Shown: piece after piece, positions 17,750 to 22,500 of the stretch | Layout of the letters: each line of letters starts with the position of its first letter | Numbering within the stretch: the stretch's first letter is position 1 | NCBI RefSeq assembly: GCF_030272615.1 | Contig: NW_026728913.1 | Location: forward strand, 370,001 to 392,500 | From: Cryptomeria japonica | Lineage: Eukaryota; Streptophyta; Pinopsida; Cupressales; Cupressaceae | Reading direction: 5' to 3' | DNA: 22,500 nucleotides | Notes under the pieces: model-generated | What the model saw: only the letters and a program-made list of their open reading frames with translations | Database searches by the model: none | What the model was told of the DNA's origin: nothing | Program-made: the position numbers and the translations under genes

Positions 17750-17838
17750 GATGCGCTGCCTTCACTAATTTCCAGAAAAGGCAAAAAAAAACGATATTTT
17801 AAAATTTCCGTTCTGAAAGATAGTGAAAAAAACGGAAC
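17750..17838. repeat. AT-rich module 10
   Basis: Copy of module 6 at +2086 bp. It reads CGATATTTTAAAATTTCCG, a GAGAT to GATAT change relative to module 6. Confidence 0.9.
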
Positions 17839-18263
17839 GCGGGTGCCATCTTGAGCCCTTCCTGATGCGCAGCCCAGGCAAGTTGTGCGCACCAAGGTGC
17901 CCACCCTGGCGGAGGTGCGCGCCCGGGGCAAACCGGGCTCCGACTTCGTGCACTGCATGGTGCCCACCAAGGCGCGCAACCCAGCCAAGGTGCCCACCGC
18001 AGCGAAGGTGCACGCGAGGTGCGCACCCGAGGTGCACACCCGGGGCAAACCGGGCTCCGACTTCGTGCACGCCGCACCTTGGAGCACACTTCAGAGCGCT
18101 CCTTGGTACGCACCAGGGCGCGCAACCCAGCCAAGGTGCTCACCCCGGCGAAGGTGCACGCGAGGTGCGCACCCGGGGCAAACCGGGCTCGGACTTCGTG
18201 CACGCCGCACCTTGGAGCACACATCGGAGCGCTCCCGGGTTCGCACCAGCATTGCGCACCTTT
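17839..18263. repeat. GGTGCGCACC-rich spacer array, block 5
   Basis: Same word set as the earlier blocks, last block of copy A. Nothing gene-like is seen. Confidence 0.8.
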
Positions 18264-18360
18264 GATGCGCTGCCTTCACTAATTTCCAGAAAAGGCAAAA
18301 AAAAGAAAAAAATGAGATTTTAAAATTTCCGTTTTGAAAGATAGTGAAAAAAACGGAACG
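18264..18360. repeat. AT-rich module 11
   Basis: Last module of copy A, with an A-run interrupted as AAAAAAAAGAAAAAAATGAG. About 58 bp of spacer separate it from the copy A/copy B junction. Confidence 0.9.
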
Positions 18361-18953
18361 CGGGTGCCATCTTGAGCCCGCCCTGGTGTGCAGCCCAGGC
18401 AAGTTGTGCGCACCAAGGCACCCACCCTGGCCAAGGTGGGTCACGGGGTGGGTCCTAGGGTGGGTAACGGGGTGGGTACTAAGGTGCGTGCCAAGGTGGG
18501 TCATAGGGTGGGTGCCAAGGTGGGCACCAGGGTGGGTGTGCACCAACCCTAGCCAGGGTAGGTCACGGGGTGGTTGTCGGGGTGGGCGTCAAGGAGCCAA
18601 GGTGGGTGGCAAGTAGCCAAGTTGCGTGCCAAGGTGGGTGTCGGGGTGGGTGCCAAGGATCCAAGGTGGGTGCCAAGGAACCAAGGTGGGTGTCTGGGTG
18701 GGTGCCGAGGTGGGAGCCAGGGTGGGTCCCAAGGTGAGTGCAAAGGTGGGTGCCAGGGTCAAGGTGAGTGCCAATGTGGGTTCCAAGGTGCCAGGGTCAG
18801 GGTGAGTGCCAATGTGGGTTCAAAGGTGCTAAGTTGGGTGCGAGGTTGGGTGCGAGGGTGGGTGGGTGCCAAGGTGTGCTAGGTGGAAGCCCGGGTGGGT
18901 CGGCATCCCATGGGTGTCGAGTTGGGTGCCTGATGGGTGCTTCTTGTCAAGTT

Positions 18954-19281
18954 TTAGTCGTCGGGACTCATTTCGAGCCTTAGAGGTCGTTTCTTGTCCG
19001 GTTGCCCTGTCTTCGACCTGGGAACCCAATTTTGGTCCTCGGGTCCCATTTTTTTTTGTCTCGCATCCCACTTTTGGCCTGTGGCCTTTTCGGGGTCGAT
19101 TCTCGTTTTGGGCATCAGAGCATGTTTCTTCTCCTAAAACCCAATATTTGTTTATTAAGTCTCGGAACACATTTTTGTTCTCGTGGACCCATCATGGGTC
19201 TTGGAACGCATTTGTGGTCCTTGGGTCCCATTTTGCATCCCGAAACTTGTGTTTTGGTGCTTGATCCCTATTTTGGGTGCC
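18954..19281. other. T-rich spacer upstream of 5S copy B
   Basis: This is the copy of 11018-11345, and I see no difference between them by eye. No gene is supported. Confidence 0.65.
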
Positions 19282-19644
19282 CACCTTGCACCAAGTGCGC
19301 ACCCGGGGCAAACCGAGCGCCTTGGTGCACCGGGGCAAGATCGAGCGTGCACCCGAGGCGCCCCGAACATGCACCAAGGTGCACTCGGCCCACATGTGAG
19401 CGCAGGTCGTTGCGCCCGAGGTGGTGTGTGGGCACCGCGTTGCAGACGGGACACTGCACGCACACGACGCCCCCTACAGGTGCACGCACGTAGGCCGGGC
19501 CGGGTGCACACCCGACGCCCTAGCAAGGTGCGCGCACCCGGGCAGGGCTCACACTTGGCGAACGGGGCGCACTTCGCGAGGGAGGGTGTGCACCTCGACG
19601 GGGGTGGGTGGCCGGGGTGGATTCGCACGTGGGTCGCGGTTTGC
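19282..19644. other. GC-rich leader region upstream of 5S copy B
   Basis: Copy of 11346-11708. One difference is visible: A at 19476 where copy A has C at 11540. Confidence 0.6.
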
Positions 19645-19672
19645 TAAGTACACACTGCGACAAGCTCATAAC
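19645..19672 (+). promoter_or_regulatory. 5S upstream promoter region, copy B
   Basis: It is identical to 11709-11736, with TAAGTA at -28 and C at -1. Conservation between copies is uninformative because the whole unit is nearly identical. Confidence 0.4.
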
Positions 19673-19790
19673 GGGTGCGATCATACCAGCGTTAGTGCAC
19701 CGGATCCCATCAGAACTCCGCAGTTAAGCGCGCTTGGGCCGGAGTAGTACTGGGATGGGTGACCTCCCGGGAAGTCCCGGTGTTGCACCC
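19673..19790 (+). rRNA. 5S ribosomal RNA, copy B
   Basis: This is the second complete 5S rRNA gene, same strand and 7936 bp from copy A. It differs at one base: nt 19 is G (19691), giving CCAGCGTTAGTGCACC. As I recall, G here is the commoner state in gymnosperm-type 5S, so copy A may carry a CpG-to-CpA change. The end helix GGGTGC/GCACCC, box A at 19722, the intermediate element and box C are intact. It has the same oligo-T terminator and the same upstream sequence, so both copies should be equally competent for Pol III. Confidence 0.97.
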
Positions 19791-19803
19791 TTTTTTAGTT
19801 TTT
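19791..19803 (+). terminator. Pol III oligo-T terminator, 5S copy B
   Basis: Six T (19791-19796), then AG and five T, as in copy A. Confidence 0.9.
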
Positions 19804-20216
19804 CGCCGGGCATCGCAATGCTATTTGAATAAACCTTTTGCCCGTTTGCGTTCTCGTCGGGGCCGGGCCGGGCCGGGGTGCGCTGCCCGCACTACCGCGC
19901 GCGCGGGGGCGACACCGAGCGCGCACCCGAGGCGCCCCGAGCACACAGGCCACGGTGCAACCCGGGCGTTGTGCGCGCACCCCGGTGCGCCCGAGGTGCT
20001 GCGCGCGCACCCAGGTGAAATCGGTGTGCACCTCGGCCAGTGCGCGCTCGGTCGAGTCGCGCACGTTGGCCAAGGTGCACGGTGATGTTTCTTACTCTAA
20101 GGTTCCGCACCAGACGCCCGGGACAGGTGAGCGAAGCTGGGCGGGGCCGGGTGCGCGGCCGGGGCAGGTGCACGCAGCTGGAGAGAGCTTTGGAGCACAC
20201 TTCGGAGCGCACCAAT
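19804..20216. other. GC-rich trailer downstream of 5S copy B
   Basis: Copy of 11868-12280 with three visible substitutions at 19812, 19882 and 19934. No gene is seen. Confidence 0.6.
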
Positions 20217-20324
20217 GATGCGCTCCATTCAAAAGTTTCCTGAAAAGGCAAAAAAAGTTGAGATTATAGAATTTCCCACTTGAGAGATTGTAAAAAAAAA
20301 AAATTTAAAATGAAGGAAACGCGG
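20217..20324. repeat. AT-rich module 12 (copy of module 1)
   Basis: Matches 12281-12388 at +7936 bp. Confidence 0.85.
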
Positions 20325-20960
20325 GTGCCAAGGTGTGCGCAGCCCAGCCAAGGTGTGCGCACCAAGGCGCCCACCCTGGCGAAGGTGCACGCAAGGTGCG
20401 CACCCGAGGCAAACCGGACAATTAACCCAACTTTCGACTTCGCGCGCACCTTGGAGCGCACTTCGGAGCGCTCCTTGGTGCGCACCAATCTTGGGCACCT
20501 CGGAGTGCACCATGGCGCCCACCAAGGTGCGCACCCGGGGCAAACCGAGCTCCGACTTCGTGCGCACCTTGGAGCGCACGAAAGGTGCGCACCATGGCGC
20601 CCACCAAGGTGCGCAGCCCAGCCAAGGCGTGCGCATCAAGGTGCGCACCCTGGCGAAGGTGCGCACCCGGGGCAAACCGAGCTCCGACTTCGTGCGCACC
20701 TTGGAGCGCACAAAAGGTGCGCAACCCAGCCAAGGTGTGCGCACCCCGGTCAAACCGAGCTCCGAATCGTGCGCACCAGAGGTGCACGCCATCGTGCGCA
20801 CCTTGGAGCACACTTCGGAGCCCTCCTTGGTGCGCGCCGATGTTGCGCACCTCGGAGCGCACCCGGGGAAAACAATGCAATTAACCCGACTTTCGACTTC
20901 GTGGGCACCTCGGAGCGCTCTCGGGTTCGCACCTCGGAGCACACCGAGGTGCGCACCTTT
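20325..20960. repeat. GGTGCGCACC-rich spacer array, copy B block 1
   Basis: Copy of 12389-13024 with no difference that I can see. Confidence 0.85.
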
Positions 20961-21009
20961 GATGCGCTGCCTTCACCAATTTCCAGAAAAGGCAAGAAAA
21001 CATTGAGAA
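20961..21009. repeat. AT-rich module 13 (copy of truncated module 2)
   Basis: Matches 13025-13073, including the truncation, so the truncation predates the 7.9-kb duplication. Confidence 0.85.
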
Positions 21010-21926
21010 GGTGTGCGCACCGAGGTGCCCACCCTGGCGAAGGTGCACGCGAGGTGCGCACCCGGGGCAAACCGGGCTCCGACTTCGTGCACGCCGCACC
21101 TTGGAGCACACTTCGGAGCGCTCCTTGGTGCGCACCAGGGCGCGCAACCCAGCCGAGGTGCCCACCCCGGCGAAGGTGCACGCGAGGTGCGCACCCGGGG
21201 CAAACCGGGCTCCGACTTCGTGCACGCCATGGTGCCCACCGCGGCGAAGGTGCACGCGAGGTGCGCACCCGGGGCAAACCGGGCTCCGACTTCGTGCACG
21301 CCGCACCTTGGAGCACACTTCGGAGCGCTCCTTGGTGCGCACCATGGTGCCCACCAGGGCGCGCAACCCCGCCGAAGGTGCACGCGAGGTGCGCACCCGG
21401 GGCAAACCGGGCTCCGACTTCGTGCACGCCGCACCTTGGAGCACACTTCGGAGCGCTCCTTGGTGCGCACCATGGTGCCCACCAGGGCGCGCAACCCCGC
21501 CGAAGGTGCACGCGAGGTGCGCACCCGGGGCAAACCGGGCTCCGACTTCGTGCACGCCGCACCTTGGAGCACACTTCGGAGCGCTCCTTGGTGCGCACCA
21601 GGGCGCGCAACCCAGCCGAGGTGCCCACCCCGGCGAAGGTGCGTACCCGGGGCAAACCGGGCTCCGACTTCGTGCACGCCGCACCTTGGAGCACACTTCG
21701 GAGCGCTCCTTGGTGCGCACCATGGTGCCCACCAGGCCGCGCAACCCAGCCAAGGTGTGCGCACCAAGGTGCACGCGAGGTGCGCACCCGGGGCAAACCG
21801 GGGTCCGACTTCGTGCACGCCGCACCTTGGAGCACACATCGGGGCGCTCCCGGGTTCGCACCGGCGTTGCGCACCGTGGTGGGCACCTCGGAGCACACCA
21901 AGGTGGGCAGCGAGGTGCGCACCTTT
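21010..21926. repeat. GGTGCGCACC-rich spacer array, copy B block 2
   Basis: Copy of 13074-14064 lacking a net 74 bp. The missing material corresponds to one CATGGTGCGCACCGCGGCGA sub-block near 13620-13680 and one CACGCGAGGTGC near 13770. Confidence 0.85.
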
Positions 21927-22018
21927 GATGCGATGCCTTCACTAATTTCCATAAAAGGCAAAAAAAAAACGAGATTTTAAAATTTCCGTTTTGAAAGATA
22001 GTGAGAAAAAGGGAATGC
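21927..22018. repeat. AT-rich module 14 (copy of module 3)
   Basis: Matches 14065-14156 at +7862 bp. Confidence 0.9.
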
Positions 22019-22421
22019 TGGTGCCATCTTGAGCCCGCCCTGGTGCGCAGCCCAGCCAAGGTGTGCGCACCAAGGTGCCCACCCTGGCGAAGGTGCGCGC
22101 CCGGGCAATTAACCCAACTTCCAACTTCGCGCGCGCCAGGGTGGGAGCGCACCCAACAACCGGGCCTGGGAAGAGCCAATGCGAGAAACCCCACCAAACG
22201 CTCTGACAAAAAAAGAGGGGGCGCTCCAGTAACCCCGCTTCGGAGCGCACCCTGGGCAAACCCAGCCAAGGTGCCCACCCCGGCCAAGGTGCAGGCGAGG
22301 TGCGCACCCGGGGCAAACCGGGCTCCGACAACGTGCACGCCGCACCTTGGAGCACACTTCGTAGCGCTCCCGGGTGCGCACCTCAGAGCACACCAAGGTG
22401 GGCAGCGAGGTGCGCACCTTT

Positions 22422-22500
22422 GATGCGCTGCCTTCACTAATTTCCAGAAAAGGCAAAAAAAAAAGGAGATTTTAAAATTTCCGTTTTGAAAGATAGTGAA
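22422..22500. repeat. AT-rich module 15 (copy of module 4, cut by window end)
   Basis: Matches 14560 onward at +7862 bp and ends in ATAGTGAA at the window edge. Confidence 0.9.

Larger units (their letters stand above)
13785..18195. repeat. internal 2.36-kb segmental duplication
   Basis: About 13785-16110 is repeated at about 16150-18195. The offset is 2365 bp from 13785, 2364 bp after a single-base loss near 17061, and 2086 bp after a 278-bp loss near 17650. AT-rich modules 3, 4, 5 and 6 correspond to modules 7, 8, 9 and 10. Identity is very high, so it is recent. Confidence 0.85.
10482..18417 (+). repeat. 7936-bp 5S-bearing repeat unit, copy A
   Basis: Sequence starting at 10482 recurs from 18418 at a constant offset of 7936 bp through the minisatellite, the T-rich spacer, the 5S gene and the downstream arrays to about 13600. 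By eye I find five substitutions over roughly 3.1 kb (11540, 11755, 11876, 11946, 11998). The base before each copy differs (T at 10481, G at 18417). Unit order: end of the minisatellite, T-rich spacer, GC-rich leader, 5S gene, GC-rich trailer, then GGTGCGCACC arrays with AT-rich modules. It behaves as a very long 5S repeat unit. Confidence 0.9.
18418..22500 (+). repeat. 7936-bp 5S-bearing repeat unit, copy B (cut by window end)
   Basis: It restarts inside the GGTGGGT minisatellite at the point matching 10482. It follows copy A at +7936 to about 13600/21536, then at +7862 after net loss of 74 bp of array. It runs off the window within the equivalent of AT-rich module 4. The junction lies at CCCACCCTGGC, a phrase present both in the minisatellite and in the GGTGCGCACC arrays. 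Confidence 0.9.

Noticed and set aside
1-22500. 18S, 5.8S, 26S rRNA or tRNA genes
   Set aside because: I looked for familiar conserved rRNA and tRNA stretches (for example the TACCTGGTTGATCCTGCC start of 18S and the tRNA GGTTCGA arm) on both strands and found none outside the two 5S genes. A covariance-model search would settle it.

Overview
This window holds no protein-coding gene that I can support. It is a plant nuclear ribosomal-DNA spacer built almost entirely of nested tandem repeats. The anchors are two complete 5S rRNA genes on the plus strand (11737-11854 and 19673-19790). They carry intact internal promoter boxes and oligo-T terminators, and they lie 7936 bp apart. The 5S sequence is of the land-plant type. 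Its 5'-GGGTGC / GCACCC-3' end helix and GC-rich variants look more like gymnosperm or other non-flowering land-plant 5S than like angiosperm 5S. That assignment is from memory of the family and is not proven by this window.

Layout, left to right. 1-563: worn margin of a tandem array. 564-4484: 21 units of a 188-bp repeat, each able to form a nested hairpin. 4507-5880: three diverged units of roughly 450 bp, each with one promoter-like box. 5942-6260: a short array of about 50-bp units. 6192-7390: 311-bp units, each with a promoter box. 7395-8029: a 52-bp tandem array that interrupts one promoter unit. 8030-9289: 147-220-bp promoter units. 9290-10960: a G-rich GGTGGGT-type minisatellite. From 10482 to the end: a 7936-bp 5S-bearing unit (copy A, 10482-18417) followed by a truncated copy B (18418-22500).

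The most informative structure is a set of 13 copies of one 30-bp element between 4860 and 9044. Read on the minus strand it is CTTATATAGGGGAGG, which fits the plant RNA polymerase I initiation consensus TATATA(A/G)GGGG. My reading is that this is the intergenic spacer of a 35S/45S rDNA unit, with the 18S gene beyond the left edge, a battery of Pol I gene and spacer promoters firing leftward, and the 188-bp repeats lying in the external transcribed spacer or just upstream of it. The 5S genes would be transcribed rightward by Pol III from the opposite strand of the same spacer. Neither 18S nor 26S is in the window, so this linkage is inferred.

The 5S-bearing unit is far longer than ordinary 5S repeats. 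It is itself filled with GGTGCGCACC-rich repeats, fifteen copies or remnants of an AT-rich module, and a 2.36-kb internal duplication. Almost every open frame in the window is a by-product of GC-rich repeats whose units lack stop codons on both strands.
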